Source of the DNA: a virus
IMG/VR virus record: IMGVR_UViG_3300048006_000111
Span: 1-51,805 of that record
Direction: 5' to 3' (one strand)
DNA: 51,805 nt
In this document: positions 26,484-35,159 of the stretch, one piece after another
How positions within the stretch are numbered: the first letter of the stretch is position 1
Layout of the letters: each line of letters opens with the position of its first letter
Translations under genes and position numbers: made by a program
Notes under the pieces: model-generated
Told to the model about the DNA's origin: nothing
What the model saw: only the letters and a program-made list of their open reading frames with translations
Databases searched by the model: none

Positions 26484-28898
26484 TTAACTAGGCGGCATTA
26501 TATTTTGTAAACCAAACGTGCCTAGTTGTGATGAATCTCCACTTTCAAAATCTACTGGAGCTGAATCATTTTGTCGTTGATTTATTAATTGACTTTGTTG
26601 AGTTCCTTGTAATTTAACTCTTTTATCTTTTCTATCCTCTATTTTGTTTTCTTTTTCAGACTCTACGCCCATTTTTATTTGAGCTAACTGTTTTTGGTAC
26701 TCAAACTCTTGAGCCATTAGCTGTTGCTTAACCGTCATCTCTGTTTGCATCCTTTGAATTTCAAACTGTGATTTAGCTTGCTCTACTTGCACCTTTGATT
26801 CTGTCATAGCTTGGTTTTTTTGAACCTCAGCCATAGCGGCAGCCTCTGTAGTTTTAGCATTTGCCTGTGCTTGCGCTTGAATCATTTGTTGTTGTTGTGC
26901 CTGTTCTCTTGCTAGTTTCTTTTTTCTTTTCTGCTTCAACAGCTGATTAGCTAATTTAAGGTTTTTTATTTGCCTTATATCTATAGCGTCTTCTAAATCA
27001 ATACCTCCACTTTGTAAAGCTATTTGTATGTTTTGCTCTAACTGAGCTTGAGCTTCGTCGTCAGGTTCTAGTTCTAAGAATATACCAAAATCATGTAGAT
27101 TAAGTGTGGCTATTTCAGCTAACGTACTAGCATTAAATAGTGATATACTCTCTATTAAAGCATTTTTAGTTAAAGGAAAAGAAAGTACATCAACCATTTT
27201 TAAAGATATGTTTTCACATATTCTAAGAGCAAGAAACAAGCTAGCTTGATTAACGTGCTTAGTTGCTATATTAGATTGATTAGCAGCCATCTTTGCTATG
27301 CCTACTAAAGCGTCTTTATCTTGCATGCTACCATCTCTAGCTTCGTTAAGACCTGTTACATCTCTTATCATTTGTAGATAATAATTGTAAGTCATTATTA
27401 AGCTTTGTAGCTTGGCACTTCCAGCTGATGACTGTAGTTCTTGAATAGGTACTTTACCTCTATTAAGCTCTCCATCTTGAGTTAAGGATCTACCAACAAT
27501 GGAACCAGTTTGAAAATACATATTTAATGCTTCCGCTGGGTTGTAATTTGTACCATTACCTAGGTCAACTTCAGCAAGCCCATCCATATCTAAGAATACA
27601 CCATCTGGTACCATTCTAGATAAAACTTGCTGCATTTTCAAATGTGTTATTTGAATCATGTCAGCAAAACCTGTTATCTTACTTACTATAGACTCTATTC
27701 TACCCTTGTACATTCTAGGAGCACATATAGCATAGTTCATTTCAACTTTAGTGCTATCAGAATTAGGTCTAGTCATGTTTTCAGCAAGTTCCCATTTTAG
27801 CATTATATCTGTACCAAGAACTTTTACGCCTGAATATAAAACCTCTATAGTTCTAGAAACTCTATTATATGTATCAGCAGGAGGTGGATTAAATTCGTCT
27901 GTTTTTTGAATAACTTTTTCTAAACCATTTTCAGTGTTTTTTAACTTAAACACTTGGTTCATGTATGTTTTATATTCAAAATACATAACTTGAACAGTGT
28001 TACTATCGTAATTACCCCACCCTGTTATATACTGCCTATTACCTGGCATTTCCTGTATTCTTTGAAGTTCTCTTTCTGGTATATTAGGAAATTGTTTTTT
28101 TAGTTCAGGTATTGTAATAGATTTAACTTCACCGACATAGTAAACATCTTCAAAGTTAGGGTCTTCTGTATATGAATATATTAAGTTAGCTGGATCAACG
28201 TAGTCAACAACTATACCATTTGTTTTGTTGAAACTTGTCTTAGCACAAGCAATACCACAGACAACTAAATCCTCGTTTATTCTTCTTTTTATCAAAGGCC
28301 ACCTATTGCTAGCCAATGTAGTTGTTATAGCTTCTTCTTCTGCTATTTCTACTGATTGCTTGTAGGAAAGCTGCATGTGAAGTTCTAATTCCTCATTACT
28401 TTGAGGTAGTTGTTCGTCTGGTATTTTTGACTGCTTAGCGTCAATACCTAAAGCTTGTTTTGCTTGCTGCATTAGCTCTTTAGCGTACATATCTTCCGCT
28501 ATAGCTTGTGCATACTTTGTTCGTTTTTTTACAGACTCTGGATCTTGGGAAAAAGCTTTAATTTCAAACTCCTTATTTGATATACCATTTACTACTATAT
28601 TTACAAATTTTGATATAACAGGAACTGGCTTCCAGTCTAAATTTAAATAAGACAAATCACCATTTATAGATAATTCGTCTTTGTATTTTTGAACAGATTG
28701 TTCTCCTCTAGCGTACAGTCTTAGATTATGAAAATTATTCCAACTCGTAAGGTACCTGTTACCGTTTGTTCTACCTTGATTAAACCACTCAGTTTCAATA
28801 GCAGAAGCTACTTGAGAGCCGTACTCTCTTGAAGCTTTTTCAGCGTCTGGTACTACCTGACTAGGAAAAGCGCTATTTGAATTAGTATATATTTTCAT
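26484..28898 (-). CDS. Portal protein (804 aa)
   Basis: Forms the dodecameric channel for DNA entry. The N-terminal third has the combination YARGEQSVQKYKDE, INGDLSYLNLDW and PVISKFVNIVVNGIS, which is typical of crAss-like portal proteins. The middle holds long helices and RDVTGLNEARDGSMQDKDAL, a conserved part of the stem/clip region of this portal type. The C-terminal 150 residues are a glutamine-rich coiled coil (REQAQQQQMIQAQAQANAK). It follows the terminase directly, with stop and start adjacent. A length of about 800 agrees with crAss-like portals. Confidence 0.85.
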   Translation of the reverse strand: MKIYTNSNSAFPSQVVPDAEKASREYGSQVASAIETEWFNQGRTNGNRYLTSWNNFHNLRLYARGEQSVQKYKDELSINGDLSYLNLDWKPVPVISKFVNIVVNGISNKEFEIKAFSQDPESVKKRTKYAQAIAEDMYAKELMQQAKQALGIDAKQSKIPDEQLPQSNEELELHMQLSYKQSVEIAEEEAITTTLASNRWPLIKRRINEDLVVCGIACAKTSFNKTNGIVVDYVDPANLIYSYTEDPNFEDVYYVGEVKSITIPELKKQFPNIPERELQRIQEMPGNRQYITGWGNYDSNTVQVMYFEYKTYMNQVFKLKNTENGLEKVIQKTDEFNPPPADTYNRVSRTIEVLYSGVKVLGTDIMLKWELAENMTRPNSDSTKVEMNYAICAPRMYKGRIESIVSKITGFADMIQITHLKMQQVLSRMVPDGVFLDMDGLAEVDLGNGTNYNPAEALNMYFQTGSIVGRSLTQDGELNRGKVPIQELQSSAGSAKLQSLIMTYNYYLQMIRDVTGLNEARDGSMQDKDALVGIAKMAANQSNIATKHVNQASLFLALRICENISLKMVDVLSFPLTKNALIESISLFNASTLAEIATLNLHDFGIFLELEPDDEAQAQLEQNIQIALQSGGIDLEDAIDIRQIKNLKLANQLLKQKRKKKLAREQAQQQQMIQAQAQANAKTTEAAAMAEVQKNQAMTESKVQVEQAKSQFEIQRMQTEMTVKQQLMAQEFEYQKQLAQIKMGVESEKENKIEDRKDKRVKLQGTQQSQLINQRQNDSAPVDFESGDSSQLGTFGLQNIMPPS

Positions 28899-31112
28899 TT
28901 ATTCAATTATTTTTGACAATGTACCTTTATTATTATATCTTTTAAAACCTAAATTGTAAGAAGGTCTTTTGAATGTTGGGTTTGGTTTATACTTATTTTT
29001 ATTACAGGCCATAATAGCTAAGCCTGAACTTATAGATGCATCATGTGATGTTCTATTGTTTATATTAAATTTAGCCCAATCCTCAAGAGTTCTTTGAAAA
29101 TAAACATCGCCATAGTTACCATCATCTTTTAAACCAACATGATGTTCTATGTAAGACTCTATAGCTGCAGCATGAGCTTGCTTTATGTCTTCACTAGAGT
29201 TTGGTATTCCACCTATCTCTCTTTCTGTAGTTGATAGTTTACTGTATTTTTTATCTGGTCTGTTTATAGAATAACCTCTATAGCCTCTACGTTTAAAATA
29301 GTACAATAGTCTAGGTTTATTGTTTTCAGCAAGTATTGGCATACCGTAAAAAACACAAGCCATTAATACATCTTCAAAAAATATTTCAGCTGTTTGAGGT
29401 CTAGATATATATTCTAGGAAAAAATGATTTGATGGAACGTTATCCATGTTAAACTTAGTTAAACCATGTAAAGCCCCGTTAGATCCTCTTCTATCTACAG
29501 TTCCAGATATATCGTAACTATCACAGCCAAAAGCCCCCATGTAATCATTACCAGGCCATTTAAGTCCATTTTTCTTTATAACACTATTTTGCATTTCAAC
29601 AGATGGTATCCAGGATACAAAAAATCTACCCTGCTTGCTAGGCATAAAAACAACTTTAGTATCTTTAACACCATTAACCCATTGGAAATTGCCTTGTGTT
29701 ATTATTCCGCTGTTTTTTAAATCAGCATTCCAATCTACTTGTTGGTATATTTTAGTAAGATTAAATAAAGATGATTTAGCCTCATCTCTAAATGCGTGTT
29801 CTTCTGTTCTTGGAAACTGACGGTAAAATTCGTTTAAACCATCTTGATCTTCTTTTAAACCATTTACTTCATTTTGCCAGTATTCAATTACACCTATTTT
29901 TATATCAGATCCATGCGGATCTTTTACAGCTTTTTTAGGCGTGTCGAAGACAGGTATGCCATAAGAATCAATGTATCCTTCGTAATTCCATTCCATAGGT
30001 ATGAACAAAGAATATAGTCCCGAGCTAGTTTGCCCATTGGCGTTTCTTTTTGTAACATCTGAAGCGTTATATAGGTTTTTAAAATTATCTCCTCCTTTAT
30101 CTAAAGCGTTTGATGTACTTCCCATCATGCACTTACCTATGACCTTACTACCTAGTCTTAATGTTGTTTTCGTAACCCTCCAGTTATTGAGGATGTTGTT
30201 TGGTCTTTCCCATTTACCTGATTCATCATGAACGAGGAGCTTGAGTTTCTCTCCATCATAGGAGTTATCCCCTGTGTTCTTCCAGTCGATAGTGGTGTCA
30301 AGACCGGTAATTTCTTGTACTTTTGTATTGGCGTCAAGCTTTCTACGGGTGAATTTAGAAGCGGGAACTCTGTAAGCAAGCTCGGTTTTTGGCCTGTCCA
30401 TACCATCTTGGATCGGTTTAAAAAAGAAAGGGTAGTTAACGGAAATTGGTACAACTTTATCTGTGAACATCTTTTTAGCATCGGGACCAGATTTGGACAA
30501 TATGCCGAACCGTGAATCCGTGGATATTGTAGCAAGGTTGACCGATTCAGCTGAGGACATAAATGAGAATCCTGATCTACGGTTTTTAAGATAGCACATT
30601 CCATATGATCTTGGGTCTGCTTTGCAAGCCTCCCAAAAGATGTAGAATAATCTATTTGATTCCCTAAAGTCTGGTTTCCCAACATCAATCTTGGACCACT
30701 GCAAGTACATGTAATGAGTACCAGTGATATAAGTAGGAATGTCTTTGTTAACAAACCAAAAACCTTCTTCACGTCTAGTAAATTCTTTGTCAATATAGTC
30801 ATACCATTTTTCTTTAAAATCTAATGGATATTCTTCCCAGTCGAATACAGATTTAATTTTTTTTAATTGCTTAGGGTATTCAGAATAATTCCACTTATTG
30901 TTTTCAAACTTTACGACTTCATTTTCTTTTGGCAGAGCTATTTTAAGATTCTGTATTTCATACACCTCTCCTATTTGACCTGTCTTACTTATTACTACTA
31001 TGTCATATTCCTCATTGTAGCCATATTCCCATTTCTTATGTTTGTTCTTGTGATTTAAAGTTTTAGAATCAACATAGTTTTTTAATACTTTATATAGAGT
31101 TTGCTCGTACAT
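28899..31112 (-). CDS. terL: Terminase large subunit
   Basis: 737 residues. ATPase part: YITGTHYMYLQWSKIDVG (about 128-145), the Walker A-like loop KNRRSGFSF (176-184), and Walker B KLLVHDESGKW (around 291-301) with D296 and E297. The coupling region is VIGKCMMGSTSNALDKGG. Nuclease part: FGCDSYDISGTVDRRG, carrying the first acidic metal ligand. The canonical GK[S/T] of Walker A is replaced by GFS, which I recall is usual in this terminase branch. It packages DNA through the portal encoded next to it and overlaps the small-subunit gene by one base. Confidence 0.9.
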   Translation of the reverse strand: MYEQTLYKVLKNYVDSKTLNHKNKHKKWEYGYNEEYDIVVISKTGQIGEVYEIQNLKIALPKENEVVKFENNKWNYSEYPKQLKKIKSVFDWEEYPLDFKEKWYDYIDKEFTRREEGFWFVNKDIPTYITGTHYMYLQWSKIDVGKPDFRESNRLFYIFWEACKADPRSYGMCYLKNRRSGFSFMSSAESVNLATISTDSRFGILSKSGPDAKKMFTDKVVPISVNYPFFFKPIQDGMDRPKTELAYRVPASKFTRRKLDANTKVQEITGLDTTIDWKNTGDNSYDGEKLKLLVHDESGKWERPNNILNNWRVTKTTLRLGSKVIGKCMMGSTSNALDKGGDNFKNLYNASDVTKRNANGQTSSGLYSLFIPMEWNYEGYIDSYGIPVFDTPKKAVKDPHGSDIKIGVIEYWQNEVNGLKEDQDGLNEFYRQFPRTEEHAFRDEAKSSLFNLTKIYQQVDWNADLKNSGIITQGNFQWVNGVKDTKVVFMPSKQGRFFVSWIPSVEMQNSVIKKNGLKWPGNDYMGAFGCDSYDISGTVDRRGSNGALHGLTKFNMDNVPSNHFFLEYISRPQTAEIFFEDVLMACVFYGMPILAENNKPRLLYYFKRRGYRGYSINRPDKKYSKLSTTEREIGGIPNSSEDIKQAHAAAIESYIEHHVGLKDDGNYGDVYFQRTLEDWAKFNINNRTSHDASISSGLAIMACNKNKYKPNPTFKRPSYNLGFKRYNNKGTLSKIIE

Positions 31113-31387
31113 TATCTAGATCTACCTTCAGCAAAACCTTTAAAAGCTGTTTCTTCTTTAACTTTTTTAGGTTTTTCATTTAACAAATCTTCTTCTTCCT
31201 GTATTCTATTTAATATTTCAAAAGCATCAAATATAGCTAACTTTTTTGTAGCCGCTGCGTTTTTTAGTCTATCTGCTGATATATCATCATCAGAATCAAC
31301 AATAGCCTCTTTAGCTACTTTTATTAATTCCTCAACTGCTACTTGCCCAGCTTGGATTATATTCCTTTTGGTTTTGTTGATCTCCAT
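31112..31387 (-). CDS. Putative terminase small subunit (91 aa)
   Basis: A short, highly helical acidic/basic protein directly upstream of the large subunit with overlapping stop and start. Helices: QAGQVAVEELIKVAKEAIVD and ADRLKNAAATKKLAIFDAFE, followed by ILNRIQEEEDLLNE, then a basic tail. The size and place are those of DNA-recognition subunits in many podoviruses. No helix-turn-helix is obvious. Its first 56 bases overlap the end of the 201-residue gene. Confidence 0.6.
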   Translation of the reverse strand: MEINKTKRNIIQAGQVAVEELIKVAKEAIVDSDDDISADRLKNAAATKKLAIFDAFEILNRIQEEEDLLNEKPKKVKEETAFKGFAEGRSR

Positions 31388-31937
31388 ACTTAATTACAAT
31401 ATCATTTGATTTCATACAATACAACCGCTCTTTATCTACAATGAAGTCATATTCACCATAGGGCGTGTAGCCTACAGTGTCACCCTCGCTTATTCCTAGA
31501 GCTTCTAAGGAGCTATTACCTATTTTAAGTATACCAATAAGTTTTTGCTCTTTACTCACTTCTAAACCATCTTTATTAACTAGTGGTTTTATAAAACATC
31601 TATTGTTTATAGATTTCCATTTGTCTTTTTTCTTATAAAGATACACTTGATCTAGTGCACAAAAATATAAACCATCAATAAATGACGATCTACTTTTTTT
31701 CTTAACACCTTTCATGTCGTAGAACGTGCGAAAAACATTGTGATGTATAACTATGAAGTCACCTTTATTTATAGGTGTTTTAAATGCTTTAGGAGTTTCT
31801 ACAACCTCGGCTATGTTGTTAACGAATTTAAAACTTTCTATTTTAGTATTAAGTATTATTTTTTTATTACCTATTTCTATTTCGTTATCGTATTCGTTTC
31901 CAACCGGTCTAACTATAAAGTCGTATAAGCTTTTCAT
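31332..31937 (-). CDS. Tandem GroES-like co-chaperonin fold protein (201 aa)
   Basis: Two similar halves. The first reads DFIVRPVGNEY ... INKGDFIVIHHNVFRTFYD. The second reads RCFIKPLVNKDG ... IGILKIGNSS ... GISEGDTVGYTPYGEYDFIV followed by RLYCMKSNDIVIKYG. Each half follows the GroES chain: (V/I)-R/K-P, mobile-loop region, G-D-x-V, then a final strand like x-Y-x-(M/I)-x-x-x-D-I-(V/L). A free GroES-like gene (36902-37162) is also present, so this may be a structural use of the fold or a second cap. It overlaps the small terminase gene by 56 bases. Confidence 0.62.
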   Translation of the reverse strand: MKSLYDFIVRPVGNEYDNEIEIGNKKIILNTKIESFKFVNNIAEVVETPKAFKTPINKGDFIVIHHNVFRTFYDMKGVKKKSRSSFIDGLYFCALDQVYLYKKKDKWKSINNRCFIKPLVNKDGLEVSKEQKLIGILKIGNSSLEALGISEGDTVGYTPYGEYDFIVDKERLYCMKSNDIVIKYGDQQNQKEYNPSWASSS

Positions 31938-32164
31938 TAGTATTCTAAATCGTACTCAACGGATATAGCCATGTTAGAGTTAAACTTTTTCCATGGCAAT
32001 ACCTCGTTGTTTTTCTTTATATGTATATTATAAGAATTATCTGAGTCTTCAAAAAGTATATGTGATATTTCATGACCACCATAAACTTGTTGACCTACAG
32101 AGTAATGCATAGCATCATTTTTGTAGTCAGACCCAATACTAATCTTTCTAATATTATTTGTCAT
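31937..32164 (-). CDS. Hypothetical small protein (75 aa)
   Basis: I chose the inner start at 32164 (MTNNIRKISIGSDY) because the longer alternative at 32194 would overlap the upstream gene by 41 rather than 11 bases. The residues look like short beta strands (YSVGQQVYGGHEISHILFED, YNIHIKKNNEVLPWKKF). The ATG of the 201-residue gene overlaps the stop of this one by one base. No function is recognised. Confidence 0.6.
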   Translation of the reverse strand: MTNNIRKISIGSDYKNDAMHYSVGQQVYGGHEISHILFEDSDNSYNIHIKKNNEVLPWKKFNSNMAISVEYDLEY

Positions 32165-32417
32165 CTTTCTGCTCAATGTCTGTATAAGAACCATCTTTTA
32201 AGTCTATATTGACTTGACCATATTGATCTTCTAATTCTTTTTTTGTTTTATCTATTTCAGCAGTTATTTCTTTAATAGCAGCGTGCGTGTTTAATTTTTG
32301 CACGTCTAACAAACCTATGTGTCTTAACAGATCATTCATCTTAGTCTGTTGCTCAGTTACAGTTTTTAATTGCTCTTCTGTAATCTTGTTTACTTTCATT
32401 TCTTTTACTTTACTCAT
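32154..32417 (-). CDS. Small coiled-coil protein (87 aa)
   Basis: Almost entirely helix-forming: EMKVNKITEEQLKTVTEQQT, LLRHIGLLDVQKLNTHAAIK, EITAEIDKTKKELEDQYGQV, ending in acidic DIEQKDDK. The heptad-like spacing of Leu/Ile suggests a coiled coil, as in small phage adaptor or chaperone proteins. It is preceded by a (TTTAA)-type repeated leader at 32418-32440. Function is unknown. Confidence 0.65.
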   Translation of the reverse strand: MSKVKEMKVNKITEEQLKTVTEQQTKMNDLLRHIGLLDVQKLNTHAAIKEITAEIDKTKKELEDQYGQVNIDLKDGSYTDIEQKDDK

Positions 32418-32425
32418 AATTTAAT

Positions 32426-32767
32426 TTAATTTAATTTAGTGAATTGTTGAAGCATACCATTTGCTTCTTTTGTTAGTATATTATCTTCTAATCTGTACTC
32501 GGTAATAAATTTGACATTATTAATATTGTCTTCATACTCTGTTTGAACTAAACCGTTTTTTTCATATAAAAAACTTTCTTTAATGTTAAACTTGTCACCT
32601 AATTTAAAGTTCCAAAATTTTAAAGATTTAATAATTTTGTCGTGATACACAACTAAAACAGTTTCTTCGTTATTGATGTCTTGCCACACTCCAGCAAATT
32701 CTTTTCTATCTTGTGAATACATTAGAATAGAACAGAATAAACATAATGATAATATTAGTTTTTTCAT
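32426..32767 (-). CDS. Secreted protein with Bacteroidota-type signal peptide (113 aa)
   Basis: MKKLILSLCLFCSILMYSQD is a textbook Sec signal peptide. The basic n-region and hydrophobic core end in YSQ, the cleavage context common in flavobacteria. The mature part reads as repeated short beta strands: KEFAGVWQDINNEETVLVVY, LGDKFNIKESFLYEKNG, VKFITEYRLEDNILTKEANG. This resembles a small lipocalin-like or calycin barrel. A phage protein exported to the host envelope during the late phase could block superinfection or aid lysis; this role is inference. The lone C in the signal (residues 9 and 12) is not a proper lipobox. Confidence 0.72.
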   Translation of the reverse strand: MKKLILSLCLFCSILMYSQDRKEFAGVWQDINNEETVLVVYHDKIIKSLKFWNFKLGDKFNIKESFLYEKNGLVQTEYEDNINNVKFITEYRLEDNILTKEANGMLQQFTKLN

Positions 32768-32803
32768 TTTATTAGATTTTATTTAATTTAATTAATACTC
32801 TTA

Positions 32804-33205
32804 CTATTTATTATTACTTATAGATTTGAATTTTTCCACGCCTCGTGATCCAAAGTAAGCTATATAAACAGTTGTAAGTAACTGTTTTAATAATCCAATC
32901 CACTCTTGCTCTACAGTAAAAGATATTTCATGATGACTATCAACCCATATAAAAGCTATAGCCATAATAGATAAAAATATTAAAGCCATAGGTCGTGTGT
33001 TTTTAGAAAGCCATGAATCTGATTTCATATCGCTTTCCCAACGCCTTGTTATTTGACTCTCTGCCTCAGCATTAGCTTTATCCATGATTTCTTGGATTTG
33101 CTTTTTAATTAGCAGCTTTTCTTCTTTTGTGGTTGTAAGCTTATCAATGACGTCACCAACTTCTTTGATGACGCCACCTGTAAGCCATTGAATTATTTTT
33201 TTCAA
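32804..33205 (-). CDS. Holin, 3-TM type
   Basis: 133 residues. The N-terminal half is amphipathic and charged (KEEKLLIKKQIQEIMDKANA), and is followed by SQITRRWESDMKSDSWLSKN and TRPMALIFLSIMAIAFIWVD, a pattern typical of the three-TM holin family used for gene-transfer-agent and phage release. Hydrophobic segments lie at about 74-90 and 101-117, with a short C-terminal tail. It makes the membrane pores that let the amidase reach the wall. It is far from the amidase in this genome, and a second holin-like gene is at 277-444. Confidence 0.75.
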   Translation of the reverse strand: MKKIIQWLTGGVIKEVGDVIDKLTTTKEEKLLIKKQIQEIMDKANAEAESQITRRWESDMKSDSWLSKNTRPMALIFLSIMAIAFIWVDSHHEISFTVEQEWIGLLKQLLTTVYIAYFGSRGVEKFKSISNNK

Positions 33206-33211
33206 AGTCTA

Positions 33212-34156
33212 TTATTGTTTATTTTGACCACCTCTATACATATTAGTAACCTCTTCTCTACTGAAAAGACCGCTATCACGTCTAGATTGTGCAGCTGCTC
33301 TACCTCCAGCTCTACCTGCGAAATTCTGTCCTTGTGGCGTTAATTGTCTATGTCTAGGCAATCTATCTAACGCTCTATTAGAAGCCCTAATAGAATCATT
33401 AGCGGCTTTAATATTAGCCTCGTCTCTATCAAAATTAAATCTCTGTGCTCTATTTTCATTTCCAATATTAGCTTGAAGAAGTGTCTCAGCCATCGAGTTT
33501 GGTGATGTAGTTGTATTAGAAGTAGTTGTACTTCTACCAGCATTAGTATTGTTAGATGAACTACTAGACGATGTTACATTCGCAGCATTAGCTGTAGCTG
33601 CATCCGCGTCTTTCTTTTTCAACTCTCTAACTCTAGCGTTAGCCCTTGCTGTTTGCTCTGCAGTTGGCTTAAAATCAGGTCCTAAATCTTTCAAACCTGC
33701 TTGATAGTTAGCTAAATTATCTGTTGATTGCATAGAGCTAGAACTTCCGCCTCCAGTGGTGTTTGAGCTAGAAGAAGAACTTCCACCACCGCTAGTATTT
33801 CTAGATGTTATTGTCATTGATGGGTGATCGTGACCTTCTGGTCCACCGTGTCCTGCGTCAGCTGCACCATGTTTCATATATTTAGAAGCTCCAAATGTCA
33901 TTATTTCCGCTACCTTAGCAGCGCCTTTTGCATAGCAGTTTGCTTTATTTGCTCCAAATGATTGTTTGTAACCCATTCTAGATGCTCCGTGTGGGTGATC
34001 GTGAGATCCTTTTCCAACACTGTAGTCAGCGGCACCTTTTTTATGGTCCATACCTTTAGCTGCACCTTTTTGGTTTGCCGCTAACTCCTTTGCTGGAGCG
34101 CTTGATTTTTTAGCAGAATAACTTCCACCGTCTTGATTTGTTTTCATTTTTGCCAT
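33212..34156 (-). CDS. His/Ser/Gly-rich low-complexity protein (314 aa)
   Basis: The N-terminal 115 residues are Gly/Ala/Lys/His-rich, with two histidine patches (SHDHPHGAS and GHDHPSMTI) and a single cysteine (NCYAKGAAKV). Residues about 115-220 are near-pure Ser/Thr/Asn/Gly linker (SRNTSGGGSSSS...). The C-terminal part is Arg/Asn-rich (RGGQNKQ). It may be a disordered virion or DNA-binding protein. The histidine groups could bind metal, but this is speculative. No homologue is recognised. Confidence 0.55.
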   Translation of the reverse strand: MAKMKTNQDGGSYSAKKSSAPAKELAANQKGAAKGMDHKKGAADYSVGKGSHDHPHGASRMGYKQSFGANKANCYAKGAAKVAEIMTFGASKYMKHGAADAGHGGPEGHDHPSMTITSRNTSGGGSSSSSSNTTGGGSSSSMQSTDNLANYQAGLKDLGPDFKPTAEQTARANARVRELKKKDADAATANAANVTSSSSSSNNTNAGRSTTTSNTTTSPNSMAETLLQANIGNENRAQRFNFDRDEANIKAANDSIRASNRALDRLPRHRQLTPQGQNFAGRAGGRAAAQSRRDSGLFSREEVTNMYRGGQNKQ

Positions 34157-34166
34157 TGTTGTTTTT

Positions 34167-34532
34167 TTAATTTTTTTGCTTTAATTTTCTTTCCGCGGCG
34201 TATGCGTCTTTTTCCCAAGGACCTTTACCGGCTTGCATTACTGAATAGTCGTACTCTTTTCCTTTAAACATTACTTTACCAGCTCCTTTAGAATCAACCT
34301 CATAATCTAATCCAGTGCCTGGATTTTTTAATTCATCTTTGTATTGATCAACGTGAACTTGTTCATGAGCTAATGTTTTCTCTAATTCTACTGGATCTTT
34401 TAAGTCTTCATTTATAATGATAACCCCGTTTTTAGGTGTTCTAGCAAATACAGGATCTTCTCCCATATCTCTTTCGAACACAGATGTATTCATCTTGCTT
34501 AAATCAAACGGAGAATTAATTTTAAATGCCAT
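34167..34532 (-). CDS. Small HExxH protein (121 aa)
   Basis: The start at 34532 (MAFKINSPFD) was chosen because the upstream extension to 34607 would run into the next gene in another frame. A zinc-peptidase-like motif HEQVH occupies residues 56-60 inside LEKTLAHEQVHVDQYKDE. In the small metallopeptidase family of phages and plasmids this segment is followed downstream by an acidic ligand; here E75 or D77 might serve. It might act on a virion precursor. The helix KEYDYSVMQAGKGPWEKDAY ends the domain. Confidence 0.6.
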   Translation of the reverse strand: MAFKINSPFDLSKMNTSVFERDMGEDPVFARTPKNGVIIINEDLKDPVELEKTLAHEQVHVDQYKDELKNPGTGLDYEVDSKGAGKVMFKGKEYDYSVMQAGKGPWEKDAYAAERKLKQKN

Positions 34533-34533
34533 G

Positions 34534-34689
34534 TTATCTTCTGTAAGGAAACTTTTCGTTAAACCATTCTTGTCTATTATTACAACCACAGTTAATGTTA
34601 AGACCATCAGACACTCTGTCTACGATAGTCTTAACACCTGTTTTCTGTGTGAATTTAGCAATGCTGTCGCCAAGTCCTCTAGATTTCAT
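34534..34689 (-). CDS. Conserved small phage protein with GLGDxIxKxT motif (51 aa)
   Basis: Reads MKSRGLGDSIAKFTQKTG, then KTIVDRVSDGLNINCGCNNR, then QEWFNEKFPYRR. The pattern G-L-G-D-x-I-x-K-x-T ... C-G-C-x-x-R-Q is a small conserved protein I recall in many phage genomes, without known function. The C-G-C pair may bind metal. It is translationally adjacent to the HExxH gene: its TAA lies two bases before that ATG. Because it is short it is easily missed. Confidence 0.7.
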   Translation of the reverse strand: MKSRGLGDSIAKFTQKTGVKTIVDRVSDGLNINCGCNNRQEWFNEKFPYRR

Positions 34690-34692
34690 CTA

Positions 34693-35157
34693 CTATAGAG
34701 TTGAATCAGAACTAAATACAGCGCTTGACCAGTACATTTGATTGCTAGATGGTAATCCAGCTCCGTCTTTACCTAACTGGCAAGAAGCAGCTACACCACC
34801 AGGGTTAGCTGTTAAAGCTTTTATAATAGATTGAGAAGGCATGTTAGCAGGTACAGTGATTGCAACTGGCTCATCAGCGTTAGCTGGAGTAGCAGCTCCA
34901 ATAGGGCTTTTTGAAACTTGAAGAGTAAGTATTCTACCACCAATAGTATCTGCTGGTACAGCAGCTCCGTCAGCATGACCAACTCCTAGTCCAACAATTC
35001 CTTTTAATGTTACTACTACACTGTAGTTTCCTGCTGCTACAACATCTCCTACGTTTTCAATGTCATCAACGTTTACTAATACATCTCTAGAGTAATCTCC
35101 CCCAGCTGCTAAAGTAGCGTTGTTGTTTACGATTTTAAATTTTACAAATTTTGCCAT
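34693..35157 (-). CDS. Putative virion decoration or minor structural protein (154 aa)
   Basis: A beta-rich protein with Ala, Val, Gly and Asp in short strands (LVNVDDIENVGDVVAAGNY, VVVTLKGIVGLGVGHAD). It contains LTLQVSKSPIGAATPAN and ends QMYWSSAVFSSDSTL. The composition and position fit a minor virion protein. The leader has six TTTTTG units on the plus strand (CAAAAA on the coding strand), which suggests strong translation. No family name. Confidence 0.55.
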   Translation of the reverse strand: MAKFVKFKIVNNNATLAAGGDYSRDVLVNVDDIENVGDVVAAGNYSVVVTLKGIVGLGVGHADGAAVPADTIGGRILTLQVSKSPIGAATPANADEPVAITVPANMPSQSIIKALTANPGGVAASCQLGKDGAGLPSSNQMYWSSAVFSSDSTL

Positions 35158-35159
35158 AA

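Noticed and set aside
30158-30802. Minus-strand 214-codon frame overlapping the terminase in another phase
   Set aside because: It lies wholly within terL, lacks recognisable structure, and terL contains all the expected motifs in its own frame.
31937-32164. HEISH (HExxH-like) in the 75-residue protein as a peptidase
   Set aside because: The motif lies in an alternating beta-strand pattern and no third zinc ligand or helix around it is apparent; probably chance.
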